A stretch of 64,000 nucleotides of DNA from Orobanche coerulescens (GCA_033398695.1 CM065815.1:10162501-10226500), one strand, 5' to 3'. Counted from the stretch's first letter, positions 25,450 to 39,092 are shown. Notes: generated by a model not told the origin, from the letters alone. Numbers and translations: made by a program.

Positions 25450-28400
25450 CGTAACACCCCGCATCCGACGGAATATTACATTGTGGCCCCGAGATGGAAC
25501 CCACAAGGCTGAAGGAAATTTTCGCAAACATTTACAAACGCCCAAGAGGCTAACGACGGTATTATCTATTAAAAACATTCGAAGATTTATAAAGCTCGTT
25601 TATCAAACCGTCGTAAAAACTCATTTGAAACCACAAGGCCCAAAATGCCAAAACTCAACAGTTTAAAAACATATGTTAAGCTATCGCTTACACGTACCGA
25701 CAGAATAGATTTAGAAAATGATTGCCAAAGTAACCTAAGTTACCGGATACCAAAAAGGCCATTTAAAAATACTCACGCAGCGGATGAAGACAAACAATTG
25801 AAATACTTTAGCAGCGGAATACAACAACTGATCAGAAACTCAAAACACAAATACATGCCCTTGCCAGTATCCTCCGGGAAGTTCATCTCTCCACAACTGC
25901 TACAAACTTGATAATCCAAGAACCTAAAAAGAAAGCCCACGACGGGTCACCATAATATACAACAATGATATCCATAACATCTAGTCAATAATTACATATA
26001 AATGGAAATACTTAGTAAGAATACGACCAAAGGTACTCTTACCGTCAGAATTTTTACGAGAATCCACGATTCGCATCCTTAACAACACATTAAAATAATA
26101 TGAAATATCTCATGCGGTATCTCAACAATACTCAAGGTTCTCAAAACATTATCATAACTCGCGATACGGAAATTATACCAACTCTGGCCAATTCAATCCA
26201 TCGGATAACATCGACAATTCCAATACGATAATCGATTGTCCATCAAAAACAAGTACCAAGGAAATACGGAACATACCTCAAGATACGAAATACCATTACC
26301 ATCACGCTACCTAATCCGAGATCAGATCAACACAACATACGGACATGGTCCTAACACAAGACCTACAAATGCATACTCATATGACAACGTCAATATGATC
26401 ACAATAATAACGACAATGTATACTTATGGCAAACCCATAATATACATTTGCACAACAACAATACATGGCAATCCGATGATCCAGCGTTCACTGCCTAGAT
26501 CCCCCGATGATCCCGTCAGACCAACCCGAGGTGGAAAACCCGTCCGACGATCCAGTATGACGCTAGCATAGATCCCCGATGATCCCGTCGGACCAACCCG
26601 AGGTGGACATATGACAACAATGCACAATCGCACAAAACAACAAGACACAATACACGACAACAACAATGCACAACTGCATGACAACAACGATACACGAATG
26701 TATCACAACATGATCGACTCAAATGATAAAAATGATTAGAGTACTTGCCCCGAGTCCTTCGAGAATGATCTCAATGTCTAAACCATCCCGAACCATTATC
26801 CTCAATACTCGACGGTCCAAAGTATCACGGATTGCAGATAGTTCATATCTCCGTTTTTATCACGATATATCCTCGATATACAAGTATACCAATAACAAAA
26901 GTAAATCATATACATTATGATTTACATTCCCAAAACTCGAATATGATTTATAATCCCAAGTCTCATGTGATTACGATTATAAACATTGCTATACGAATTA
27001 TAAACGAATGAAACTAAACCATTCATTAAATACTATAACCGAGTAAGTAATAACTTACTCGATACCGATACGACGATGATGAAGCCGCTACCAATTTCAT
27101 TGTCTTCGTATTCCAGCTCCTCGGCCCTGACAAACGCCATTCACTAGCATACTCGAACACGACCGCATCATACGGTTATAAACACCGATCAATAATCTCA
27201 ACCTATTACAATAATCGATAAACAACAAGTTCGACAACAATCAACAATCGATAAAACCAATTCACAATCTCCACGGCTCAACAATATCTCGGTTAACCAT
27301 AAGTCTGATCAAGCCAACTTAAACGATCACGAATTCATAATCGAAAGAATATACTACCTCGCTGTTGACTTAGCGCACGTTAATTACTTAACGTGGCGTG
27401 CACTAAGACGTTCCGTTAGCGTGCGCTAAACGATAACACTAGCGTGCGCTAATGACATGCGATTGCATGCATTTCATATACCGATCAACACATGGCGATT
27501 ATCAAGAACACTAAGTGATTCTAAACCATGTTCATAGTTATCAAACAACGAAATTCGATATCCTTTAACATACAAACAATCATTCAACTTATAATCCAAG
27601 TCCTATATCCATATATCATCTTCCTCAATATCAACATCATGAAACATCAAGAACGTAACAACACTCCCTTAATCTTCCATTATAGAGAGTAATCATCGAC
27701 AATAACATCAACATCCGAAACTGAGGAGAAGGATTAATCCACTTATCTCAAGAAAACGAACAACACAATTTAAACCACAAGAATCATATCAATATCTTCA
27801 TATCAACAATAACATCATCATAATCTGGTAATCCATCTCATAATCATGCTTATCAACTCGTTTATGTAATAATCATCAACTCAAGAACATCAACATTCAA
27901 TCCAAAATGAAATCCAAAGATGAAGAGTGATTACCTTTATGAAGGAATGGATTGATTTCCAAGGTTGAATCCATTTCCAAGAATCACCAATGATTTCAAG
28001 GACAAAACTTTAATCCATGATTTCTATCTTAATCTTGTTAAAGATCACCACCTCACCGTGTTTGGGAACCTCAAGAACCTCCCAAAACTCTCTCTATCGA
28101 CTGAAGGTGAAAGAAAGGACGAAATGCTTCATAATACCCGTCTGTCCCTTATATAGAATACATTACTAGCATGCGCTAAATCTTATGTTTAGCGTGCGCT
28201 ACGGCCTTAGCGTGCGCTAGCTGACCTTTGTTAGCGTGCGCTATCGCGATCCGAGACTACTGCGGCCGTACATGAGCTTACGTACGTAATGCCCATGCAT
28301 TAGCGTACGTAACTTAAACCATCTAGCGTACGCAAGTCCTTGCATTTTAGCGTGCGCTAACATCAGTTGACTCGTTTGTCTGTATGCTCCGAAGACTGGT

Positions 28401-28933
28401 CCACACGCCGAAAGTGCTGACGAGGATAAGATTCCTTTTTGTCCGATATACAGTTAGCGTGCGCTAACCATCATGATTAGCGTGCGCTAACACTACATTA
28501 CAACATCCGTTGACTTACCAGAACGTGCGCCGAAAGTGGTCTGGTCCACACGTAGATTCCTTCTGATCTGACTGCACTAGCGTGCGCTACATTCTGCCTC
28601 TAGCGTGCGCTAACCATGAACGATAGCGTGCGCTATACTTGACCATTAGCGCGCACTAGTCAGGCTATACTTAGCCATTTCCAACTCTTCTCGTCTGTCT
28701 CGACATACTGGATACGTACACTCACACACTGAATACATATACTTAATTCCATAATATTCTCATATGATATATAATATCCTCAATTGCAATTGTCGACCAA
28801 GTACGACAATTATACCAATACTGACATCTCAGTATTTCATTTATTTTATCTATACTGTACAGATTCCACGCTGTACAATATAACTCGGATAAAATAATAT
28901 TAAACAATGGTAGTAGAAATTTCGGATATTACA
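25450..28933 (-). repeat. 5' LTR of element E
   Basis: 3484 bp, matching 19587-23068. TAGCGTGCGCTA-type words extend over about 28165-28660, preceding the TATA box near 28146-28156 on the minus strand. Confidence 0.9.
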
Positions 28934-28938
28934 GAAAC

Positions 28939-30891
28939 CGAAATACAGAACAAGTCCAAAAAGTATCAACGAACACGAGTGAGTCGATAGACCTGAGAAA
29001 GAGGAAATGCAGAAGTCCAAAAACAATACGGGTATTACATTCGACCTCTTATAAAAGAAATGTCGTCCCCGCAACTCACAACAACGGAAACAAGGTAACA
29101 ACACAAAAAGCAACCGACAGAAAAATCTCACATGGGCCTCTCAGAGCCGATTCTGATATCTGTACTGAAGTTCGCGCCCTGAAAGACTCGAAACCCAACT
29201 CGCAAAACTGGATCCTGTGACGAGAAAAATAATTGGTAGTGCATGCCCCCGGCAAACCACGGTTGAAACACCTCGGCTCAGCATACCGAAAATACAACTG
29301 CTAGGTACAATGGAATATAACGTCGCAAAACAACGAACCGGAGATGCCAACTTGGCATAAAATATCAACACATACTAAAATCACAACAACCACGGCATTG
29401 TCCGATGATTACAACAGCCCGAACGATAGCCAGCACACAATCACAAACCTCATGAACAATCACCCATGTGCATAAACGCACAAAAATCCAAGCTTTAACA
29501 ACTCACACTCGTGCGACAACACGCAAATCATCACGAGGCGATAAAAAATAAACACCAGTTCACACCTCTCACAGAGGGCTAGTACAATAATTGTGTGGCA
29601 ACGCCTCGACGTTCATGCCACCAATTCGATCATACTCGGGAGCAATATCAAAACGACAAAGCAAAAATCATACATACATTCCCAAACGCAAACGGGAATT
29701 GATAGGTTTAAAAAAAAAGAAATAAAAACCACCTTTTGAAAATAGTTTAGAAATACACCGGTTGATCTTGAGTGTCACCTTTCAAAAAAAAAGTACAAAC
29801 GTGAAACATCGTTATCGAGACTTTGGAAAACCATTTCGCATTTGATAAAAGTGAGGATACTTTCTCTCAGTGGAAAACTTTCAGAATATTCGACCCTCGG
29901 GTCTAAGTAAAAGTGTTTATAAAACATTGAAAAATATCTCAAAACATTTTGGTCCTCGAGGTAGAAGAATTCTGAAACATATCGTGGCACCTTGGAAGTA
30001 CCACGAGAAAACAATTCATTTTAAACGTACGCCTCGAAATTTATTTCTAGGATACTCAAGGTTTTCAAAGATAATTCAATGGGCTAGAATGCCCAAAAAT
30101 ATCAGGTAATTACACGGAACATTATAGCGCTGTGGGTCCCGCGCCGGAACCCACCAGGATAAAAACCATTTACAAAAACGCCAAAAGGGCCGATGACGGT
30201 AATATTTCAAAAACTCACAAAAGCCATTTACAAAATACTAAATACCGTCATAAGAATTTCGCCAAAACGATCAAGGTCATAATGCCAAAAACTCGGTTAA
30301 GAGAATCGATTTTCAAAATAAAACTAAGTCGGTAAAATACCGAAAACCATTACAAAAGAACTCACGCAGCGGATAAAAAAAATACAGTCCAACATGCACA
30401 ATCCAATTGAATACGTCTCAGAGCATCTAGTTTAAACATATAACAAAACCATTCCTCGGAGTTTCTCACGAACTCAATCGTCGATACCTTTTCGAAATCC
30501 ATCAAGGGTTACAACTTCCACACCATACCACACCACCCGGTGGTTCAAAGATAAAACAATAATGTGCCCAGTTCTATACACATACTATATGCCACAAGTA
30601 CTAAACACAACTATATTACACAATACTGTGTAAATAAAATCATGTACCGCAATTAACTCACTAAGATAAAATCGAGATACACAGGTACTTCGCATAAAAG
30701 AGGAGACTTACATCCACAGGTCGCACGGAGGTGACAGTCGCCCACGATACTAATCTCGTCCGACAACATAACCGACACGTTGTGACTACGCAGAACTCAA
30801 TTTTTTACTGATGACTCGAACGACAAGACAACACATTACTCGACAAATCACGACTTGACTTGACCTGACAGCCTAGGTTTCCGCAACCTAA
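28939..30891 (-). other. Interior of element B, right part, with a relic gypsy LTR
   Basis: GGGTATTACA at 29030-29039, followed by a pyrimidine tract and GTCGTCCCCG, looks like an LTR end plus polypurine tract. At about 30107 an LTR-start-like stretch (GGAACATTATAGCGCTGTGGG) appears. Together they suggest an eroded gypsy copy (F) inside B, but the boundaries are not clear. No coding domain is seen. Confidence 0.4.
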
Positions 30892-30903
30892 GCTCTGATA
30901 CCA
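30892..30903 (-). other. Primer-binding site of element B
   Basis: TGGTATCAGAGC on the minus strand, complementary to the 3' end expected for plant initiator Met tRNA, four bases from the LTR. Confidence 0.9.
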
Positions 30904-30907
30904 TAAA

Positions 30908-33801
30908 TGTAACACCCCCAAAACCATATGGGAATATTACACGCCGTAGACCCCTTTTCACGAGGATCTACCAGGCTATACCTTACAAAACGACCAACTG
31001 CTTGCCCGGCCAGGGTCAAACAATAAAATAATACAGACCGTTAAGGTCACTTACACGCGAACACACAGACCAATGAGGTAACACAACTCAATCAACAAAA
31101 TTAACTTATACAACATTACCCACACAGGGGTCGAAACACAATACAGCGGAAGACTGAAATCAACTCGGACAACACAACGAAAATCAAAACAACTCTCAAC
31201 TCTTGATTAGTATCGCAGCTCGTCATCCTCTTGTGCCAATCCTGTGACTGCTCCCCTGAATCTGCATGTACCTGGACGCAAAACAGATATCCACCCCCCG
31301 ATTTCTTGAGGGTTAGTAAAACTCCACTGTTTTACTAGTGCAAGTATCATATCATACGAAATGTAACAAGCAAATAATAATCGTGAATCAAATATAATAA
31401 TCAAGTATCAAAATATTCCCGGGAGGTTTTCACAAGGAAAGATAAGCTATGAAGCATTCGAAAATAAGATTATCATCTCGGGAATTTTTTAGAATTTCAA
31501 AACTTTTAAGACCTCAAGTCCTGATTCACAAAAACCTTTCGAAAAACTTTAGGGCCTTAACCCAAATCCTGTTTCATAACTCAGCAGTTTACAATACGGG
31601 AACATTTACTCAAGCTTAGAACTTGGTCCAACATTCATTTTCATAAAACTTTTCCTTTCAAAACTTTGATTTGAAAATAATCATGCTCATGACACCGTGA
31701 TCCACTGTCACATGTCTCCGTAGGTTCAACAACCCGCACGGACTACACCACGCATAATTAAACAAACATAATCAATTCCGACACCGTGATCCACTGTCAC
31801 GTGTCTCCGTAGGCTCAACGACCCGCACGGACTACACCACGCACAATTAAACAAACATAACCAATTCCGATACCGTGATCTACTGCCATGTGTCTCCGTA
31901 GGCTCAACGACCCGCACGGACTATATCAATCACAACAATCACACACATAGTCCTGACACCGTAGTCCACTGCCACGTGTCACCGTAAGCCCCGTCGAGCT
32001 CACCCGGTTGGACGTATTGGTGTCCGAAACTCATGGTCCACTGCCATGCGTTATCGTAGGCCTTGTCAGACCAGCACGATTGGACCTCAGTACCTCACTA
32101 AGTTCTGACCCCGTAGTCCACTGCCACGAATCCTCGTAGGTCCCGTCGAACCAACACGAGTGAACTTAGCGGCCACACACATATTCACATTCACATTAAC
32201 ATTACATACAACAATGAGCACAATTAATCAATCACGTTGATCACCACAAAATCGTACATCACACGCACATAACATAATCTCAACACTCGCAACAACTATC
32301 ATCAATCAACGACACATAACCAACATAACACATGTTCGGTACACAATGCATTGCACAGCGGCTAACACGTGTACCAATATAACACTATTATCACAAAGCC
32401 TTCAAATTTCGGAAAACACAAACAACTCAAACGGAACATATTTACGAAGGCAAGCAAAATCATCATAAATCTCATACGTGATTACTAGTCGCAAGATACA
32501 AGTCGTATAATAAGATACTTGCCTTAATAACCGCTATTGAACGCTCCGAAGAACACGTTTCGACCGGGAAGCTCGAACCCCAAAGAAGGCAACGAACGGA
32601 AGGGTTCCGACTCGAGTTCTTCACAAGAAACTCGACCCTAACAACATATAATCAATAAATCATAGATCATACGAGGAAGAATAATCGTAGAACGCCCGAA
32701 AACCCCTCTATGACATTTTACCGGACACCTTCAAGGCGTCGATCAAGAACTCGACCAAAACAACGAATCGATACGATCCAACCATGGAATAACAAGGGAA
32801 ATGATATAATACATCTAAATAATCATCAATCCATCACAATCCTAAGTTAAATCGGATTAAACGGACGAAATCGAACAAAATACCCAAAATCCCCAAAATT
32901 AGTTTTCTAGAAAATCTGACCTGATTCGGTCGATCAAAGGATGTTATAGGACGGATGATTGATGATATGAACTTCAAGACTTCATGGATTGATTGTCCAA
33001 CAACATCTCTCCATGATTCCTACACCTCCAGCCGCGGAAGAGAAGGAAGAGAGTGAGAAAATGGGTGAAAAACCCGACTGCAGGGCCTTAAATAGGCTGC
33101 CTGCCGGCCGGGTTACGTACGTAACCGGCCAAGGCTTACGTACGTAACCGAGTCACTGCCCCAAATCTGCCGTCCTGTTACGTACGTAATCGGCCAGGGC
33201 CTTACGTACGTAACCGGTCTTACGTACGTAACTGCCGAGCACTAACGGCTGTGACTCGGCCAGTGCCGGCCCGGGGCCCAGACTGCCCGGCCATGACTCG
33301 GCTGGGGCCAACTCCGACGGCCCGAACGACCCCGAAACCCGAACCTGAATACGAATCGAAGATACGCTTACGAAGTACTCGCAAAGACAAACTCGAGCAC
33401 TAAGAGAACACACAATTCCGACCACCCGAAGGCTCGAAATTCGTCAACGGAAAGTAATTACCCCAAACTTTGGGAAATTACGAAAATGACCCAAAACGTC
33501 CGAAAATCACGATACGTGATCGAATAACCAAACCGAAGTTCACAACACGTCTAACAAAGTTAAACGGACTTACGGGAACCTCGAAACAGCAGTTTCGAAC
33601 GAGATTCGCAAGAATCGAACTCAAGTGCGGAAAAGTTGCCAAAAAGCACGGAACTCAACAAAACGACACCGAAACGAACTCGGATGACAAAAAGTACAGA
33701 ATTAATCATTCTCAGAATGTCGAAACGGCCATGAGCGAGTCATTAAAACGGACTTGCTCCGAAAAAAGAAATTACCCGAAATCGAAATTACGGGTATTAC
33801 A
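30908..33801 (-). repeat. 5' LTR of element B
   Basis: TGTAACACCCCC to GGGTATTACA, 2894 bp. Five exact TTACGTACGTAA words (33113, 33136, 33178, 33202, 33220) precede a TATA-like box (CCTATTTAAGG, 33086-33096) on the minus strand. Confidence 0.9.
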
Positions 33802-33853
33802 GCTAACACGCTAAAAAATAGTAAATGAAACAAAAATGAATATAAGTACTAAC

Positions 33854-33958
33854 TTATATCTTCCTTTTCGTTAATTACTCGTGCATAAAATTCCAAATCA
33901 AAATTAGGGTCATTTCCAACATCGTTGTCATTATCATTCAGTTGTAATTCATCATCAT
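33854..33958 (-). CDS. CACTA Transposase_24-type gene, exon b (part left between B and C)
   Basis: The 157 bp between elements B and C hold the end of one exon, split by element C from its beginning at 52693-53007. Across the insertion (allowing for the ATCAT TSD) the frame continues as an Asp/Asn-rich acidic stretch (with DELQLNDNDNDVGNDPN) and ends at a likely donor ATAA|GTTAGT near 33854. Element B lies in the next intron. Confidence 0.5.
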
Positions 33959-36326
33959 TGTAACACCCCAAACTAGGCGGATATTACATTGTCGTGGACC
34001 CCCGACTGGGACCCACCAGGCGAGTGAAAATGAATGAAATACACAGGGTAAATGTAGTACCAAACCACATTACATCATCAATTACTCCGATGAGGAGTTT
34101 CATTATAACACACCCAAGATAATACCGAATACATGTATATTTTATATGAAGATAAAATACACAACACTGAATGAAACGGAGTATCCAAATGGAAATCTAC
34201 AGCGGAAAATAAATGACAACAACATGAATGACTGAAAGGATTGGGGCCCCCTACTAGTATCAATGGGACTCCTCGCCGTCAACGTTCTATTCTCGTGCTT
34301 TTGCCTTGTCATGGCCTGAAAACAAAATCCCCCAACGGGGTCAGTTATACAGAACAACAATCTTCAAGAGTTGAATAAACATAATCATGTATGCTGTATA
34401 AAACACAAGTTCGATCAAAATCTCAAACCGTCGAATACATGCGATCAAAAGTGAATCGGTCAGATTATAACCCAATCCTGTTGAAAACATACGCAATCAA
34501 ACATGCTGTATGAATCAACTAACGGTACGGCTCAAAGGGTGGCGCCACACTACGCCCGGGATGGAAATGTGTCCGTGCACAATCCACCAACGAGTATCGA
34601 TCGAATACACGTGTGGTCTTGTACCTAATCAGTCTCACGAAATAATCTTCTCGTGTGCACAGTCCAATGTGAGGCCAACAACCAACACACGACTTAATAT
34701 GTGCCCGACATGAAAATCCTACACATACCAATCGGCACGCCAGTATGACCCGGAATGCCACGTGATAACAAAAGTGACATCGAAATTAATAATGACTCAC
34801 CGAGATGAAATGACAGTGAAATGAATGATAGCTCAATGAAATGATTGGAACCGTCGTTCCTTGTGACTGAAGTGATTAATTGACAATTACAAGTCTCAAT
34901 ACGGTTAATACATTATGAATGAACTATAATTATGAATGAACAACAACGAAAGGAATGAATATCCTTTTAACCGAGTAAGAATTAACTTACACAATGCCGA
35001 TGAAGAATGTCCTTCCGCGAACAACGTCCTAAATGAGATGTCGGTTGCTCGAACAACCTTGAATAACACAATTACCAATAATCCGGTTCAACACACGAAT
35101 CAAACACGAGTATAACTAACTCAAAACGTCGATACGACTAAACCAAGTTCATTGGGGCATTATATCGAACACGTTGTGGCCAAACTTCGATTATTTACAA
35201 CCAAACCTCAATAATACCAATATCAAATCCCCAAGAAGTGTTTCAAACCAACAAAACATCTTCAATACGATCAATAATCCAATATGAATATCCCAATTCG
35301 TGATTTCAACAACAATTAATCGAAAACCCCCAAATCCAATTCAATATTCAAAGTGTTCTTGAATAACCTTTCAATAATCCGATGAATATTCATACATGCT
35401 CATAATCATATGTATATCTCTTCATACAACATGATTATAACGTCCAAAACATCATATCTCAACACAAATCGAAATCCAAGAGGTTTGAGAATATTACCTT
35501 TGAAGATCCAAACACTTTGATTCGATGAACACACGTTAGATCGACGATCCGAGCTTCACAACCGAATGAAAATGATGAAAAATCGAGTATTCAAGTGATT
35601 GATGATCAAAATTTCTCCCACAAACCCTCTCTCTCGGAAGTAGGATGAAGAAATGAGCTTTTCTTCTAAAAAAACGAAATTATAGTGCGGCTGCCTTTGT
35701 GTGCCATGACCGGCCGAGTGTGCCGCGGCACAGGGCCAAAATCTGCCCCCAGTGCTCGGCAGTGTGCCGCGGCCCGACCGAGTGTGCCGCGGCAGTGACT
35801 CGGCAGCGTGCCGCGGCCCTGCCGGCAGGAGCCGCGGCCCCCGGTACAGGCGGGTCGGCCAAAACTGCAACATGTGTGTGCCGCGGCCCACACCCTTTGG
35901 GTACTAAAATGATGAAAAAATGACCCGGGAAGAGAATAAAAGCAATATGAATCAATATTTGGGAAACAATAACACGAAATGGAAGTGCGGAAACCCCAAA
36001 ACGGTGGTTCCAAGCCATGATTACAAGGGTTCGCCCAACAAAAGCACAATTTGAACAATGAGGAGATTTGAAATGACATGAACTCCAACGTCAACATCGA
36101 CTAATGAATCAATTACAACAATCAAGATAATATTCTTGTCTCGATTCCTAAGCAAGGTTGAAACAATGAACAATATCGATACAGGACTCGAAGTTATTCC
36201 GAACGGTGAACACGGATGAATGAATGTGGATGATGAACGATTATAAACAAGTGAAAAATTACATAGTGACAATTACTGAATGAAATTTACTGAATAATAA
36301 TGGCTGAATTACAACTGGGTATTACA
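33959..36326 (-). repeat. 3' LTR of element C
   Basis: TGTAACACCCC to GGGTATTACA, 2368 bp. GTGCCGCGGC words lie at about 35736-35865 and a TATA-like box (CTATAATT) on the minus strand at 35678-35685. Confidence 0.9.
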
Positions 36327-36344
36327 TACACCCCCCCTTATAAG
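36327..36344 (-). other. Polypurine tract of element C
   Basis: CTTATAAGGGGGGGTGTA on the minus strand abuts the 3' LTR; it primes plus-strand synthesis in LTR elements. Confidence 0.75.
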
Positions 36345-37007
36345 AGTTTCATCCCCGAAACTAAGGGTCAAACAACTCGGGATAACTCTCCCGCATACTA
36401 TCCTCAGTTTCCCAAGTAGCATCTTCGACTCCGTGTCTAGATCACTGAATTTTAACCAAAGGAATCGCCTTATTACTCACTGTTTGATTCGCCGCTCTAA
36501 GACTCGTATGGGATGCTCCCCATACGAATGATCATCTGCGATCTCGATTTCGTCGAACTGAAGTATGTGACTCGGGTCGGCAACATACTTCCGTAGCTGA
36601 GAGACGTGAAACACATTATGAATTTGGCTCAACGCCGGAGGTAAGGCCAATCGATAAGCTAGCTCGCCTACTCGATCCAAAATCTCGAACGGTCTAATAA
36701 ATCTTGGACTCAACTTTCCCCGCTTCCCAAAACGGAAGATACCTCGACTCGGGGATACCTTGACCAACACGTGGTCACCTGTCTCGAACTCTAATGGTCG
36801 GCGACGATTGTCTGCATAAGATTTCTGTTGACTCTGAGCGGTCAATAAATGACTCCTGATCAAAGATACCTTCTCACGGGCGGCTATAAGCATATCGGGC
36901 TCGGTGCCGATTGATTCTGATAAGTCATCCCAACACAAAGGAGATCGACAACGATGACCGTACAAGGCCTCGTAAGGTTCCATCTTAATCGAAGCATGCC
37001 AACTATT
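36345..37007 (-). pseudogene. Integrase C-terminal part of element C, with broken chromodomain
   Basis: The frame 36983-36477 encodes the end of integrase: the EALYGHRCRSPLCWDD segment, a basic region, the GPY/F-type motif (KLSPRFIRPFEIL) and FHVSQLRKYV. Beyond the stop at 36477, a segment with SRHGVEDATWETED in the next 100 bases is the tail of a chromodomain, broken by stops and a shift. Chromodomains direct chromovirus integration into heterochromatin. The upstream integrase part lies at 46103-46737, on the other side of element D. Confidence 0.85.
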
Positions 37008-39092
37008 TGTAACACCTCCAAGTTATTCAGGGAATATTACAGCGCTGTAAGCCCCGCCATGGGGCCCACAAGGCTAAACATACGCGGAACTGTAAACTTT
37101 GACCGAGAAGGTCTACACACAATGGAATGAAAACAATACAAAGGTATTCAAAAAAACATAACCAATGTATTCACAGACATCACAACACGAATCAATACTT
37201 CGGCAAACACAGGCCGGAACATCAAAGAAAATGGAAAACAATACTCGAGTATTCAATAGCCAATCCAGTACAACAGCACTGAACGGAAAACTCATAACAT
37301 AACTGGAAGAAAGACACAGTATCACACTTGCCCACCATCTTCATGTCGACCCGATACCTGCCTGTCCGTCCTCCTGGAACCTGAAATACATGAAACGTAT
37401 TTCCCCCATAAAGGGGTTAGCCGTCGAATAGCTAGTGCAAGTATATAAATATGAAACATAATACTCCTCAACAATAAAGTAAATGTAGCCGTCAATTCAT
37501 CAATACAAGACTAGTATTCCGGAATAACTAAACCTCATATCATCACATCAAGACGTATGTGAATGCCGTAGAAACGGTTCGTTCATATCATACGTCGATA
37601 CATGTATGAATGCCTTAGAAACAGTTCGTTCATATCATGCCATCAATACATATATGAATGCCGTAAAAACGGTTCGTTCATAATACGCCATCAATATATC
37701 TATGAATGCCGTAAAAACGGTTCGTTCATGATATGCCATCAATATACCTATGAATGCCGTAAAAACGGTTCATTCATGATATGCCATCAATATACCTATG
37801 AATGCCGTAAAAACGGTTCGTTCATATCATACCATCAATATTTCTTACTTTCAAAGTCGAGAACGTACAATCATAATTATATACTTGCCTTTGAGACATC
37901 GAGAAATCGAACGGAGGAAAGGTATGAGTTCGGTAGGTCCAAGAACGCGCTTCCGGCACCTAAACGATTCGCAAGGAATATGACAATTAATTATCCATAC
38001 TCAAATTACACGAAGAGACTCCCGAAACTCGTCTACGATTCAAGAAAGTACACGGGTGAACAACTAAAGGTTGGGAAATCGCCCAAACTCCCACAAGTCC
38101 GAAAACGGCACAATCCAACCCGTAAAATCGTAAGAAAACACGCATACGGTATAGATACATCATAATCTCAAGGTTCTCAAGCTTCAATCGGATAAATCGG
38201 ACGAATCTACGAAAACCCCAAAAATCCAACACAAATTTCAAAGTGTTCTTGAATAATTTTTAAATAATCCGATGAATACTCAAACATGACCATAATCATG
38301 CATATATCACTTCATACACCATGATTTTAACATCCAAAACATCAATACCCAATACAAAATCGAGAACCAAGATGTTGAAGAAATTACCTCTTGAATATCC
38401 AAGCTCTATGATCCGAGGAATACGCGTTAGATCGATTATCCGTGCTTCCCAACCAAATGAAAATGGTAAAAATCCAACACACAAGTGATAGATGGTGAAA
38501 GGATCCTCCCCTCAAGCTCTCTCTCTCGCAGGTAGAAGAAGGAAATGGAGAAATGAGCTGCATCTCGCTCAAAAAGCACAAATAATGCAGTTGACCGCAT
38601 TGTGTGCCGCGGCTCAGCCCAGGTGTGCCGCGGCACAGTCCAAAATTGCTCCCGGGGCTCGCGGTGTGCGCGGCTCGGCCAGTGTGCCGCGGCACCGGGT
38701 CTGATCGGTTTTGGCTGAGGATGCAACACAAGTGTGCCGCGGCTCAGCCTAGGTGTGCCGCGGCAGTGACTCGGCAGTGTGCCGCGGCCCTGCCGGCATG
38801 TGCCGCGGCACCCGGTACAGTACGCTCGGCCAGGTCTAGGAAATGTGTGTGCCGCGGCGCACATTCCTTGTGCCGCGGCCCACACCCTCCTCGGGTCCTA
38901 AAATGATGAAAAATGACCCGGGAAGAGATAAAAGCAATAGGACTCAATATCGGGGAAACAATATCACGAAATGGAAGTACGGAAACCCCAAAATGGTGGT
39001 TCCAAGCAACGATTTCCAAGGTTCGCCCCACAAAAACACGATTCGCAAAATGAAGAGATTTGAAATGGCATGAATTTCAACCGGGTATTACA
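37008..39092 (-). repeat. 3' LTR of element D
   Basis: TGTAACACCTCC to GGGTATTACA, 2085 bp. GTGCCGCGGC words lie at about 38604-38880. Confidence 0.9.
37555..37845. repeat. 48-bp tandem hairpin array, left LTR of D
   Basis: GAATGCCGTA-type starts at 37561, 37608, 37656, 37704, 37752 and 37800 give a period of 48 (first step 47). Each unit contains GAATGCCGTAAAAACGGTTC, in which CCGT and ACGG pair around an A-rich loop. The repeat length is a multiple of three, which creates a spurious plus-strand ORF. Confidence 0.9.

Larger units (their letters stand above)
19587..28933 (-). mobile_element. Element E: LARD-like Ty3/gypsy derivative nested in B
   Basis: The LTRs at 19587-23068 and 25450-28933 are flanked by a perfect TSD, GAAAC (19582-19586 and 28934-28938). 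The primer site is at 25434-25445. The LTRs are about 3.5 kb and the interior only 2.4 kb, with no gag or pol. The LTRs are highly similar by eye, with scattered indels. The right LTR begins CGTAAC instead of TGTAAC, a point change at the end base. Confidence 0.9.
15772..33801 (-). mobile_element. Element B: long-LTR, non-coding Ty3/gypsy derivative (LARD-like)
   Basis: The LTRs at 15772-18645 and 30908-33801 are flanked by a perfect TSD, GCTAA (15767-15771 and 33802-33806). A tRNA-Met-type primer site lies at 30892-30903 and a purine tract lies beside the left LTR, so the element reads on the minus strand. After removing nested element E its interior is only about 2.9 kb and shows no gag or pol. 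A long LTR around a short non-coding interior fits the LARD class, which needs enzymes from another element. Confidence 0.9.

Noticed and set aside
37602..38165. A 187-residue plus-strand ORF with repeated YECRKNGSF units, and its twin at 44603-45166
   Set aside because: It is the translation of the 48-bp LTR repeat, whose period is a multiple of three. It lies antisense in both LTRs of D and has no independent support.
38492..38906. Ala/Cys-rich ORFs (CAAAQPRCAAA type) here and at 35556-36097, 45386-45947 and 51878-52463
   Set aside because: They arise from reading the GTGCCGCGGC word arrays in the LTRs of C and D; no protein family is indicated.
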